From Flavobacteriales bacterium (lineage in GTDB: Bacteria > Bacteroidota > Bacteroidia > Flavobacteriales > UBA7430): a stretch of DNA of 41,311 nucleotides. Both the position numbers and the translations under genes were made by a program. Below the pieces are notes generated by a model. That model saw nothing but the letters and a program-made list of their open reading frames with translations. It made no database searches and had not been told where the DNA came from. This document shows positions 14,004 through 23,020 of the stretch, piece after piece (within the stretch, counting starts at the first letter, position 1; the number at the start of each line of letters is the position of its first letter). The stretch spans positions 1 to 41,311 of the forward strand of contig JAKMFX010000009.1 of assembly GCA_022425195.1 (NCBI GenBank), read 5' to 3'.

Positions 14004-16211
14004 ATGTCCATTAAATATTACTTCATTCTTTTGTCGATTTTGTCACAATTCGTCTATGCAAATCCTTTTGTAGAAGGCTATGTCAAGGACAAAAACGACG
14101 CCATACCCTTTGCCAACATCATATTAAAAGACACTCAGATTGGCACCTCTTCAGATGCCAACGGATACTTTAGGCTGTCTGTTCCCGAAGGCAATCATAC
14201 CCTTATTGTTACTGCAATGGGATATCATAAATTCAAGAAAAATATTTCTGTAGAAAAAGATGCTGTCCTAAAAGTGAATGCCATTTTAGCTGAAACGACT
14301 TATGCCATAGATCCTATTGTAGTTACCGGAACTCTAAAAGAATCGTTTGTAAAAGTTTCTCCCGTAAAAGTAGAAGTACTTACCTCTGCGTTTTTACGAA
14401 AGACCCCCACAAACAACATCATGGAAATCATCGAAACGGTAAATGGTGTCCAAAAGCAAATCAACTGTGGTGTTTGTGGAACTTCTGACATTCACATCAA
14501 CGGAATGGAAGGTCCCTATTCACTCATCTTGATTGACGGGATGCCTATCATGAGTTCCTTATCAACGGTATATGGTCTTAATGGAATTCCAAGCTCATTG
14601 ATAAAACAAATAGAGATCATTAAAGGCCCCAGTTCAACACTTTACGGAACAGAAGCTGTAGCGGGTGTCATCAACATTATCACCAATGACCCTAAAGACA
14701 TTTCTAAGCTTGAAATTGAAAGTTATTGGAGCTCTCATCAAGAGAAAAACTTAGACATCTCTTGGAGTCCAAAATGGAAAAAAGCAGACATGCTATTCAG
14801 TGCGAACCTATTTGAAATGGACCATTTCATGGATGACAATAAAGATGGGTTTGCAGACGAAGTTTTAAGTAACCGACTTTCATTATTCAATAAATGGAGT
14901 TTTCATCGCAAAAGTGGAAAGGCTTTTGACCTCACAGGTAAATACTATCTCGAAGACCGATTTGGAGGTCTAGAGTCATGGAGCAAAGAGTATAGAGGTT
15001 CAGACTCAATCTATGGTGAATCGATTTACACCGACAGATGGGAATTAAGCTCACGCTACAAATTCAATAGTAATGAAAATGTGGAATTACGATCCTCATT
15101 CAACTACCATCACCAAGATAGCTACTATGGAGATTCAAACTACGAAGCCAAACAAAACACCTTCTTTAATCAACTTCTATGGTATAAAGACATTGGCTTA
15201 AGACACCAATTTACCTCAGGAATAAGTTATAAGTACGATAGCTACGACGACAATACTCCGGCAACAAAAACAATTAACGAAACCCATACTCCGGGAGTAT
15301 TCATTCAAGATGAAATGGCCATTTCAGACCAATGGAAGGTTCTTACAGGTATTCGATGGGATCAACACGTTGAACATGGAGCCATTTTTGCTCCACGAAT
15401 CAACCTGAAGTGGAATCCTTCGGAAAACACCTCTTTGCGATGGAATACAGGGACGGGATTTCGAGTTGTCCATTTGTTCACCGAAGACCATGCTGCCCTT
15501 ACAGGGGCTAGGGATGTTGTTATTGCCGAAGAGCTTGAGCCAGAAGAATCAATCAACTTCAACTTCAATTTTCATCATTGGTTTCAAAAAAACGGACACA
15601 ACACGAGTATAGATATCGATCTTTTTCACACACACTTCAGCAATAAAATTGTACCGGACTACGACAGCAATCCAAGTAAAATATTTTACGGAAATCTAGA
15701 GGGATATTCTATATCAAGAGGTGCTTCATTCCAGATAAATCATAGTTTTAGCATTCCTATGAACCTCTCTTTGGGAGGGACGTTTCTTGATGTCTATTCT
15801 AAAGAGGGAGGCAAGAAAGAAAACGAGTTATTTGCTCCCGAATTTTCAGGCGTATTTTCTTTGGGTTATGAGTGGCCCACTCGAAGAATAAAAATCGATT
15901 ACACAGGGCGAATTACAGGGCCAATGCATTTACCTACCTATGCTGATGAGTTTTCAAGAGCCAAGACTTCTCCATGGTATACCTTACAACATTTAAAGAT
16001 AGAAAAAGAGTTCTCCAATCGTCTGAGCACCTTCATAGGCATACGAAATCTGTGGGACTACACGCAAGGAAGCCCTCTTATTGATGCAGATAAAGGCTCT
16101 AATGACGAAGATTCTTGGAATGCTGGATTTAGCCCTAATTTCGACACCGCATATGTTTATGGGCCTACTCGAGGTAGAAGATTTATTTTAGGTATTACAT
16201 GGCGACTTTAA
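14004..16211 (+). CDS. TonB-dependent outer-membrane receptor, probable metal/metal-complex uptake
   Basis: A 735-residue outer-membrane receptor using the ATG at 14004 (a TTG 7 codons earlier lies in the promoter). In order: signal peptide ending near VYA-NPF, a carboxypeptidase-regulatory-like domain (about 20-95, FVEGYVKDKNDAIPFANI then GTSSDANGYFRL), a plug (about 105-230) with DPIVVTGT, ILIDGMPIMSS and IEIIKGPSSTLYGTEAVAGVINIIT (in pieces), then a 22-strand-type barrel ending in GITWRL. The plug contains a Cys pair, C155-GV-C158, just before the DGMP loop. Divergent from mntR-ZIP across a shared operator candidate, hence a predicted metal or metallophore receptor. No SusD partner is present, arguing against glycan uptake. 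Confidence 0.9.
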   Translation: MSIKYYFILLSILSQFVYANPFVEGYVKDKNDAIPFANIILKDTQIGTSSDANGYFRLSVPEGNHTLIVTAMGYHKFKKNISVEKDAVLKVNAILAETTYAIDPIVVTGTLKESFVKVSPVKVEVLTSAFLRKTPTNNIMEIIETVNGVQKQINCGVCGTSDIHINGMEGPYSLILIDGMPIMSSLSTVYGLNGIPSSLIKQIEIIKGPSSTLYGTEAVAGVINIITNDPKDISKLEIESYWSSHQEKNLDISWSPKWKKADMLFSANLFEMDHFMDDNKDGFADEVLSNRLSLFNKWSFHRKSGKAFDLTGKYYLEDRFGGLESWSKEYRGSDSIYGESIYTDRWELSSRYKFNSNENVELRSSFNYHHQDSYYGDSNYEAKQNTFFNQLLWYKDIGLRHQFTSGISYKYDSYDDNTPATKTINETHTPGVFIQDEMAISDQWKVLTGIRWDQHVEHGAIFAPRINLKWNPSENTSLRWNTGTGFRVVHLFTEDHAALTGARDVVIAEELEPEESINFNFNFHHWFQKNGHNTSIDIDLFHTHFSNKIVPDYDSNPSKIFYGNLEGYSISRGASFQINHSFSIPMNLSLGGTFLDVYSKEGGKKENELFAPEFSGVFSLGYEWPTRRIKIDYTGRITGPMHLPTYADEFSRAKTSPWYTLQHLKIEKEFSNRLSTFIGIRNLWDYTQGSPLIDADKGSNDEDSWNAGFSPNFDTAYVYGPTRGRRFILGITWRL

Positions 16212-16266
16212 TCCTACTGAACTGATGGTCTACCATTCTATTTGTTCTATTGTAGTCTGAAATCTT

Positions 16267-16274
16267 TATATTTG
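16267..16274 (+). promoter_or_regulatory. -7 element abutting the methyltransferase start
   Basis: TATATTTG matches TAnnTTTG, and only 4 nt separate it from the ATG at 16279. Transcription would start at or next to the start codon, predicting a leaderless mRNA. A TTTG lies at 16241-16244, 22 nt upstream of the -7 element, slightly longer than the standard spacing. Confidence 0.6.
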
Positions 16275-16278
16275 AGTT

Positions 16279-17445
16279 ATGTCAAAACATCCACAACTGA
16301 TTGAATTTATTGATCTAATTAAAAGCTCATTTGAAAAGGGGACCCTCATCAAAATCAGCATGAGCAAGGTCGCTAACCGCACAGATGACCTTAAAATGAT
16401 TTATGTCAATCCGGTTGAATTAAAATCTGGGCTTAAATTATCTTTCAAATACCGACATGCAACTAAAGATGAGGTCAAAAACTTCTCTAAAAAAGAGGCC
16501 TTGGATTTACTGGAAGAACTCATAGGTAATTCTTTTCTTCAAATAGTAGCAAACACAGCAGAGGAAGAACATCAACTTCTCATTAATAAAAAAGGGAAGG
16601 CAAAACACATTACCAAAAAACACAAAATCGCTCTAAAAACACTAAATCATGATAAAGAGAAGAATTATCTGATTAAAAGTGAAAACAATATTTACCTGAA
16701 GGAACTGGGTATTTGTGATACAAATGGAAGGGTTAAAGATAAGCAGCAAGACAAATTCCGACAAATTAACCGGTATGTCGAATTGTTGAGTCACTGGTTT
16801 GAAAAAATTGATCCCACAAAAAAATTGAATATTGTTGACATGGGATCAGGCAAGGGTTATCTAACTTTTGCACTCTATGACTACTTAAAAAATCACCTAG
16901 GCATTAACGTATCTATTACTGGGGTTGAACTTCGTAAAAATCTAGTTGACCTTTGCACAAAAATCAGCTCAGACTGTCATTTTAAAGATCTTAAATTCAT
17001 CAGCAAAGACATACGGGACTTTACAGCAGAAGAAATTGATGTGATCATTGCATTACACGCCTGCGATACCGCTACAGACTTAGCAATATATCAAGGAATA
17101 AAAGCTGAAGCAAAACTAATTGTTTGTGCACCCTGCTGTCATAAACAAGTTCGAAAAGACATGGGCAAAAAGTCTCAATTTAAAGCCCTGACAAAACACG
17201 GTATTTTTGAAGAACGACAAGCAGAAATGCTCACCGACACCATACGATCACTATTGATGGAAAGAGAAGGATTTAATACTAAGGTGTTTGAATTCATTTC
17301 CAATGAACACACACAAAAAAATGTAATGATGATTGGTCATCATACGAATTCGAAAAAAGATCGAGAGAAAATAAATAATGAGGTAAAGCAATTAAAAGAA
17401 GCATTCAATGTCCAAAGGCACGAATTAGAAGATCTTTTAGGCTAG
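16279..17445 (+). CDS. SAM-dependent methyltransferase, METTL25/Methyltransf_32-like
   Basis: A 388-residue class I methyltransferase. SAM motif I is VDMGSGKGYLTFAL (from about residue 186), followed by the acidic ITGVELRK strand end. The later ALHACDTATDLAI and CAPCCHKQ (283-289) blocks recall the METTL25/RRNAD1-like Methyltransf_32 family, in which the Cys-rich motif replaces the usual motif IV. The N-terminal ~170 residues are a lysine-rich domain suggestive of nucleic-acid or ribosome binding. The substrate is unknown; rRNA or a ribosomal protein would fit. The start follows a -7 element by 4 nt. The 3' end overlaps the convergent exonuclease gene by 9 nt. Confidence 0.8.
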   Translation: MSKHPQLIEFIDLIKSSFEKGTLIKISMSKVANRTDDLKMIYVNPVELKSGLKLSFKYRHATKDEVKNFSKKEALDLLEELIGNSFLQIVANTAEEEHQLLINKKGKAKHITKKHKIALKTLNHDKEKNYLIKSENNIYLKELGICDTNGRVKDKQQDKFRQINRYVELLSHWFEKIDPTKKLNIVDMGSGKGYLTFALYDYLKNHLGINVSITGVELRKNLVDLCTKISSDCHFKDLKFISKDIRDFTAEEIDVIIALHACDTATDLAIYQGIKAEAKLIVCAPCCHKQVRKDMGKKSQFKALTKHGIFEERQAEMLTDTIRSLLMEREGFNTKVFEFISNEHTQKNVMMIGHHTNSKKDREKINNEVKQLKEAFNVQRHELEDLLG

Positions 17446-18018
17446 TTTCAAGTAGATTTCTCTGCATATCCAAGCATCAGTTGCAGCATAAACAATCTGA
17501 GCAGGAGAGAGGTTTTTCAACTCCCAATTGGAAACCTGTTGCCTTTTAGAAATTCGAAAACCTAAAACCAGTGCTGACAATTTTTTGGCTCCGATGCTCT
17601 CAAAGCCAAGCTTAGGAGCAAACACATTCAAATCTACAATGCTTTTTTCTTCGAAAAACTGTAATTTTTTCAGATCTTTCAGATCGTCTCTTACAGCAAT
17701 ACCCACTTTAACGATGGATTCATCGGAGAAGATAGAAGCCAATTCTTTGGTCATAGAAACCAACTTCAAACGAATGATATAGGCCTTAATATCTGTAGCT
17801 ATTTGAAGAAGTGCCACAGAATTGGTCTGCCCCTTTTTGAAAGATGGCTTGGTTTCAGTATCTATTCCAATCAGGGGACATTCACGTATCTCTTCACAAG
17901 CTTGAGCGAGTGCATCATTAGAGTCAACCAGCACAATTTCACCAGAGTATTTCCCTAAGTCCAAAGAACTAATTTCTTCTTTAGTAATGTGTTTTTTATA
18001 TTTCGAAGCCTTATTCAT
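17437..18018 (-). CDS. RNase D-like 3'-5' exonuclease (DEDDy)
   Basis: A 193-residue single-domain DnaQ/RNase D-type 3'-5' exonuclease without the HRDC domains of full-length RNase D. Exo I is LIGIDTETKPSF (D53, E55), exo II lies around VKVGIAVRDDLKDL, and exo III is VYAATDAWICREIY with the YxxxD spacing of the DEDDy class. The substrate could be small RNA or DNA; the family does not settle it. It overlaps the upstream S1/P1-type gene by 8 nt and is last in a long minus-strand operon; its 3' end overlaps the convergent methyltransferase by 9 nt. Confidence 0.88.
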   Translation of the reverse strand: MNKASKYKKHITKEEISSLDLGKYSGEIVLVDSNDALAQACEEIRECPLIGIDTETKPSFKKGQTNSVALLQIATDIKAYIIRLKLVSMTKELASIFSDESIVKVGIAVRDDLKDLKKLQFFEEKSIVDLNVFAPKLGFESIGAKKLSALVLGFRISKRQQVSNWELKNLSPAQIVYAATDAWICREIYLKLA

Positions 18019-18946
18019 GAATTCTATTTGGAGTGATTTCTGCTGGTCTATCAGACATATCTTCCCTTCCAGCTACTTTATTTTTAGTTAAATCAGGCAT
18101 TCCTGCCTCAACCCACGCAGAATACCAAAAAGATGCTAGGGCTCTTATGGCACGTTGTAACCTGCGCTCAACCATACCGTCTAGGCATAAGTTGTAGTCA
18201 TTCACATATTCCTCCGAATATTCACGACCTATTTGCCCATTTTTAATCTTAAATCGGTATTTCCCATCCTCCTTATAATGATCCGAGAGTCGCTTTTCTA
18301 GTGATAAAGTGGAATCAATAAGTGCATGACTTTCTTTCACCAAAATCCAGGAGAATTTTAAAGGATTTGCCAAATGTACAACATTTCCAATATAATATTC
18401 ATAATCTCCTGAAAATGATTCAGGTATGCGAGTCTCCCATAATGCATGTATCCCTTTCTGATGCGTAAATTGACCGTTGTAATTTGAGGTGGTATGCAAT
18501 GGTACGCAGGCATCAGCCACATAATGACCTAGATCTGAGGCGTGTCTAATCACTGAAGCCTGACTTCCAGAATCCATGGCATTCACTAATTTTTTATATT
18601 CCCAAAAAATAATCCAGGGTAAAATCCCTCTCTCGAGAAGCGTGTCTTGTGTATATTTTTGCTTAGCATCCATCCAATGATCAGGGATTGAATCAAAGGG
18701 ATTCTCTCCGTACAAATCAATGTCTATATAATGCTTAATGGCCTCGGTAGAGTCTACATATCGCCTCTTATCAGCAGATACGGAACGATCCTCAATCTCA
18801 TCAATATGTTGAATGAAAAAAGGGCTCAACTGAGCAGGTAGCAGGTGTACCGCAGTCCTATTAATGGTTTTATGAGCATGAAAGCCCCAAGAAAAAAATA
18901 CAAAGATGAGGAGGGTTAAAACGAAGTGTCTTACCCTATTAGTCAT
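18011..18946 (-). CDS. S1/P1-nuclease / zinc phospholipase C-fold secreted hydrolase
   Basis: A 311-residue exported all-alpha trinuclear-zinc hydrolase. A signal peptide ends just before W20, and the mature N-terminus WGFHAHKTIN supplies the Trp main-chain and His25 zinc ligands typical of S1/P1 nuclease and bacterial phospholipase C. Other ligands are visible in HYIDIDLYG, HASDLGHYVADACVPLHT and GIHALWE, so the site looks complete. Members cleave single-stranded nucleic acids or phospholipids; which one is not decidable here. It overlaps comB upstream by 4 nt and the exonuclease downstream by 8 nt. Probably periplasmic. Confidence 0.85.
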   Translation of the reverse strand: MTNRVRHFVLTLLIFVFFSWGFHAHKTINRTAVHLLPAQLSPFFIQHIDEIEDRSVSADKRRYVDSTEAIKHYIDIDLYGENPFDSIPDHWMDAKQKYTQDTLLERGILPWIIFWEYKKLVNAMDSGSQASVIRHASDLGHYVADACVPLHTTSNYNGQFTHQKGIHALWETRIPESFSGDYEYYIGNVVHLANPLKFSWILVKESHALIDSTLSLEKRLSDHYKEDGKYRFKIKNGQIGREYSEEYVNDYNLCLDGMVERRLQRAIRALASFWYSAWVEAGMPDLTKNKVAGREDMSDRPAEITPNRIHE

Positions 18947-19671
18947 ACATCATCAATAACTAAAAAATCTCCTTTCAATACAGGTATTTTCTTTGTTTGA
19001 TTGATCTTTAAACAAAAGTGTATATCAGAATCAATATTCAACTTAGCCAATCTATTTCTGTGGGATGAGTTTTCAAGAAATCCATACAAATCATCTTTAG
19101 ACCGATCCCATAAAAACTTTGCAGCCTGTGCAGCATCACATGAATCATTATATAAGTCTGTTTCTAACAAACTAGAAACTAATGCTCCTGCAAAAAGAGT
19201 ATCTTCTAGATTAAATTTATCCTTCCATCCCGCACAAAATATAATGACATCTCTGTCTTTCTCTTTCAACCATTGAGTGATTGCATCTAAATTTAAGAAT
19301 GAGCCAACAATGACTTCATGGTCTTTTTTAGCAATGTTTATGGCTTTAGTTCCATTGGTTGTTGTCATCACAACGGTCCTCCCCTTTACATCCATATCCA
19401 AATAGACTTGTGGAGAATTCCCAAAATCAAAACTCTTGACTGGCTTTCCATTTCGCTCAGCAGCCAAAATATAATCTTCATCACTATTCCTGTACTCCAA
19501 TGCTTCCTCAACAGTGCTTACAGGTATCATCCTTTTTACACCCTGTTCAAAAGCAATGCACATTGAAGATGTAGCTCTAAGCACATCAACAACCACAACA
19601 ATACTCTTTTTGTCTGCATAAAGACTAAAAAGCTTGGGGGTCATACAAACCTGAATATTTCTCTTCTTCAT
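18943..19671 (-). CDS. comB: 2-phosphosulfolactate phosphatase family protein
   Basis: A 242-residue ComB-family Mg-dependent phosphatase. Recognisable blocks are VVVDVLRATSSMCIAFEQG near residue 28-46, DFGNSPQVY, TVVMTTTNGTKAI and IFCAGWKDKFNLEDTLFAGALV. ComB makes sulfolactate in coenzyme M biosynthesis, but it is widespread in bacteria without CoM, where the substrate is unclear. It starts 1 nt after the gcvT stop and overlaps the S1/P1-type gene, so all are co-transcribed. Confidence 0.9.
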   Translation of the reverse strand: MKKRNIQVCMTPKLFSLYADKKSIVVVVDVLRATSSMCIAFEQGVKRMIPVSTVEEALEYRNSDEDYILAAERNGKPVKSFDFGNSPQVYLDMDVKGRTVVMTTTNGTKAINIAKKDHEVIVGSFLNLDAITQWLKEKDRDVIIFCAGWKDKFNLEDTLFAGALVSSLLETDLYNDSCDAAQAAKFLWDRSKDDLYGFLENSSHRNRLAKLNIDSDIHFCLKINQTKKIPVLKGDFLVIDDV

Positions 19672-19672
19672 A

Positions 19673-20761
19673 CTATCCTTTATAAAAGGGTAATGACACC
19701 ACTTTTGCTTTCAACTTTTTCTTACGTACTGTTATATATATTTCTGTACCCACTGATTTCATAGAAAAAGGGACATAAGCCAAACCAATGGCTTTCTTTA
19801 AACTGGGAGACATCGTACCTGAAGTGACAACACCGATCTTTTGACCAACATCATTTAGAACGTCATAACCTTGTCGTGGAACCCCTTTATCAAGAAGTTC
19901 GAACCCAACCAAAGATCGATCTACACCTAGTTCTTTCTGTTTTTTTAACCCATCTGAATCAATAAAATCATTCGTAAACTTTGTAATCCACCCCAACCCT
20001 GCTTCGATTGGAGAAGTAGAGTCATCAATATCATTTCCATAAAGGCAAAAACCCATCTCCAAACGAAGCGTATCACGAGCTGCCAATCCCGTGGGTAAAA
20101 TATGATGTTTTTCCCCTGATTTCATCACAGCATTCCAAATCACTTCTGCGTCTTCATTTTTAACGTAAATTTCAAATCCTCCAGCACCAGTATAACCCGT
20201 TGTGGAAATCAAGACATTTTCTTTACCTGCAAACACTCCTTTTTGGAAGGTGTAATAACTCATGTCAGACAGATTCATATCGGTAAGTGACTGAAGGACT
20301 AAATCCGCTTTAGGTCCTTGAACGGCAAGCAATGAAGTTCTATCAGAAATATTCTCCATCACAACTCCTGCGGAGTTATGAGCTAAAATCCAATCCCAAT
20401 CTTTTTTGATATTTGAAGCATTTACAACAAGTAAATAGGCTTTTTTAGAGATTCTATAAACTAGCAAGTCATCAATGATTCCACCTTTCCCATTGGGGAA
20501 ACAGGAGTATTGAACTTTTCCATCCACGAGTTTTGACACATCATTAGACGTGATTTTTTGTACCAATTCGAAAGCCCCTTCACCACGAATAATAAACTCT
20601 CCCATGTGGGAGACATCAAAAACACCAACATGTTCCCTCACATTGACATGTTCAACAGTAACTCCTGAATATTGAACGGGCATATTAAAGCCCGCAAAAG
20701 GAATCATCTTTGCTCCCAGACGCTCATGAATATGAGACAGAGAAGTATTTTTATTTTTCAT
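19673..20761 (-). CDS. gcvT: Glycine cleavage system T protein (aminomethyltransferase)
   Basis: A 362-residue tetrahydrofolate-dependent aminomethyltransferase of the glycine cleavage complex. It opens HERLGAKMIPFAGFNMPVQY, has GVFDVSHMGEF with the conserved catalytic Asp region, STTGYTGAGGFEIY, LAARDTLRLEMGFCLYGND, and the C-terminal barrel VVTSGTMSPSLKKAIGLAYV. Length is that of the family. gcvH and gcvP are not in the window. It sits 35 nt after the antiporter gene and 1 nt before comB. No glycine riboswitch is seen upstream. Confidence 0.96.
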   Translation of the reverse strand: MKNKNTSLSHIHERLGAKMIPFAGFNMPVQYSGVTVEHVNVREHVGVFDVSHMGEFIIRGEGAFELVQKITSNDVSKLVDGKVQYSCFPNGKGGIIDDLLVYRISKKAYLLVVNASNIKKDWDWILAHNSAGVVMENISDRTSLLAVQGPKADLVLQSLTDMNLSDMSYYTFQKGVFAGKENVLISTTGYTGAGGFEIYVKNEDAEVIWNAVMKSGEKHHILPTGLAARDTLRLEMGFCLYGNDIDDSTSPIEAGLGWITKFTNDFIDSDGLKKQKELGVDRSLVGFELLDKGVPRQGYDVLNDVGQKIGVVTSGTMSPSLKKAIGLAYVPFSMKSVGTEIYITVRKKKLKAKVVSLPFYKG

Positions 20762-20796
20762 AAAATAATTTCATTCAGACTAATTTTATATTCACC

Positions 20797-22053
20797 TTAT
20801 TTTCTATTAATTACTTTCTTTATCATAGGAGCCGAAGTGATAATACTCACCACTACGAGAACAACAATAGCAACGAAAACCTCTTCATTGATTAGCCCTA
20901 CAGCCATCGCTAAAGAACCTAAGATGATTTCCAATACACCATGGGTATTCATGGAAACACCTACTGCTAAGGCATCATTCTTCTTTAAACCTCCCAATCG
21001 GGCTCCAATATGCGCCCCGAGAATTTTACTGGAATAAGCCAAAATAAGTAACACAAGAATTAGAGGTAGATTAAAATTCTCAACAAAATCAACATATAAA
21101 CCAATGGATACAAAGAATATAGGCGCAAAGACATTTGTAATAAATTGGTGAATGATTTCACGTGTTCTTTCTCTTAAATTGGCGGAATCTCCAAAGGCAA
21201 TACCTACAATAAACGCACCTAAAATGGAGTGAATACCAATAGATTCTGTAAAGGCTGCACCTAAAAAGCACAAGCCGAAGGCCAAAGCAAGAACCCCTCC
21301 TGGCCAAGAAAACTTGGTTTGCACCCATGGCAAACTTTTATCGATGAGTCGGGATCCTATCGTTAACATAAAACCTCCAAACAACACGATAGATACAAGT
21401 GTATAGGTAAGATTTACTCCACTGTCGGCATCCTCAATAACACTCAATAATACTGAGAATATCAACCATCCAAGCAAATCAATCAGCATGGCAGATGCGA
21501 TAATCGTCATACCAATACGAGTTTTAAAGAGCTTCATATCAATCAGGATGCGCGCAATAACAGGCAATGCGGTAATCGACAAAACGACACCAATAAAAAA
21601 GCCTACAAAGCCCACATCAGCGGTACTCACCATAAATAAATCCGGTAAAAACTGAACCCCTAGATAACCAACTCCTATTGGTATCAACATGGAAAAAAAT
21701 GTCGTTGACAAAGCCACTTTACCTTGTTCAATGACCAAAGGCAATTGAACTTCTAATCCCGCAATAAAAAGCAACATGATGACTGAAATATTAATCATCG
21801 AATCCATGGCATATTGTACCGGAATCGTTGACGTATGTTCAGGGTGCGCAATAAACGGAAATAAATACTCAAAACTTTCAGGCCATAAAAAACCCAAAAC
21901 AGAGGGGCCAAGGATGACCCCTGCTATAATCTCACCTAGTACTGAAGGAAGCTTAAACTGCTTGAAAAGCTCAGCAAAAAGTCGCGCTATAATTAAGATT
22001 GTTCCAAGTGCAATTAAGAAAACAATCATATCGTGGTGTTGTAACTTTACCAT
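20797..22053 (-). CDS. CPA2-family cation:proton antiporter
   Basis: A 418-residue polytopic inner-membrane protein with about 12 membrane helices and no cytosolic RCK/TrkA domain. It begins with a KefB/NapA-like block, LPSVLGEIIAGVILGPSVLGFL, and has the ion-site helix SAMLIDLLGWLIFSVL and GIHSILGAFIVGIAFGD. It likely exchanges Na+ or K+ for H+. It starts 2 nt after the universal stress protein gene, so USP and antiporter form a coupled pair, consistent with a USP acting as an adenine-nucleotide-sensing regulator of the transporter; that link is an inference. Confidence 0.9.
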   Translation of the reverse strand: MVKLQHHDMIVFLIALGTILIIARLFAELFKQFKLPSVLGEIIAGVILGPSVLGFLWPESFEYLFPFIAHPEHTSTIPVQYAMDSMINISVIMLLFIAGLEVQLPLVIEQGKVALSTTFFSMLIPIGVGYLGVQFLPDLFMVSTADVGFVGFFIGVVLSITALPVIARILIDMKLFKTRIGMTIIASAMLIDLLGWLIFSVLLSVIEDADSGVNLTYTLVSIVLFGGFMLTIGSRLIDKSLPWVQTKFSWPGGVLALAFGLCFLGAAFTESIGIHSILGAFIVGIAFGDSANLRERTREIIHQFITNVFAPIFFVSIGLYVDFVENFNLPLILVLLILAYSSKILGAHIGARLGGLKKNDALAVGVSMNTHGVLEIILGSLAMAVGLINEEVFVAIVVLVVVSIITSAPMIKKVINRK

Positions 22054-22055
22054 AA

Positions 22056-22940
22056 CTAAAATCCTCGGGAATGAACAATTAATAAATTACAAGGTAAATC
22101 CTCTAGCAAATACTCCAAATCGTGAGGGAATAACCGATCCAGCAGACCCAAATGTTTTTCGGGAGAATTCACCACAAGCAAATCTGGTTGAACAGATTTT
22201 GCAAAGACATGAATAGAGTGTCCGGGCTTACCGAAGATGACTCTTTTTTTAATATTAACAGAAGAAGCTCCCGGTATTTGATCTAATAAATTTCTAATGC
22301 GCAATTTACATTGGTCAACAAACTCTTCCTTAAGACGATCATGTTCCAAATCTGTAGAACAATCCGCATAGGCACTTTCAAACATTGGAATATACTCTTC
22401 GCTGACCACATGTAAGGTGTCTGAATCTTCGAGATTCGCCATATACACAGCAGTAGTCATTGTAAGTGGAGTCTTTGGCAAATCTATTGCAGAAACGGCA
22501 ATTTTTTTAAACTTTTTAGGCTTATCATTGGGTTGAGGCATCAACAAAACAGAACACTTGGCATTTCGAGAAATCTTTCTAGCAACAGACCCTACATAAT
22601 GCTTAATTACAGACTCTTTCCCCAAAGCTCCCAAGACCAACAAATCAACCATATTGTTTTTGCAAATGTTTAATAGAGTCTCAACAACGGGGCCTTCCTC
22701 ACTGATGATGGTATATGACTCATCTTTAACATGACAGTCTTTTACACATGTATGTATTTTTTGTTTTTGTTGATCATCCAGAATGCCCACACAGATTAAT
22801 ATCAATTTAGACCTATGCAATAATGCGATACGAGCTGCTTCTCTGATAACAGCCTTATATCTGGGCGAAGTCGCAACGGCTACTGCTATCGTCTCAAACG
22901 GATAGGGCAATCTACCTTTTAATTGTTTAGCTAAATCCAC
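22056..22940 (-). CDS. Tandem universal stress protein (UspA-like)
   Basis: A 294-residue protein with two USP folds. The first (about 15-150) holds the ATP-binding motif G-2x-G-9x-G-S in VLGALGKESVIKHYVGSVARKI. The second (about 160-294), ending NLLIVHSRGF, lacks a clear version of that motif. It is first in the minus-strand run leading into the antiporter, comB and the nucleases. The 196-nt upstream region contains a 12-bp palindrome. Confidence 0.87.
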   Translation of the reverse strand: MDLAKQLKGRLPYPFETIAVAVATSPRYKAVIREAARIALLHRSKLILICVGILDDQQKQKIHTCVKDCHVKDESYTIISEEGPVVETLLNICKNNMVDLLVLGALGKESVIKHYVGSVARKISRNAKCSVLLMPQPNDKPKKFKKIAVSAIDLPKTPLTMTTAVYMANLEDSDTLHVVSEEYIPMFESAYADCSTDLEHDRLKEEFVDQCKLRIRNLLDQIPGASSVNIKKRVIFGKPGHSIHVFAKSVQPDLLVVNSPEKHLGLLDRLFPHDLEYLLEDLPCNLLIVHSRGF

Positions 22941-23020
22941 AGGTTAAGAGTTTTGTATCAGATGACAAATTAAGAATTATCGATTCAAAACACAACAAGA
23001 GCACCCACATAATCTAAAAC

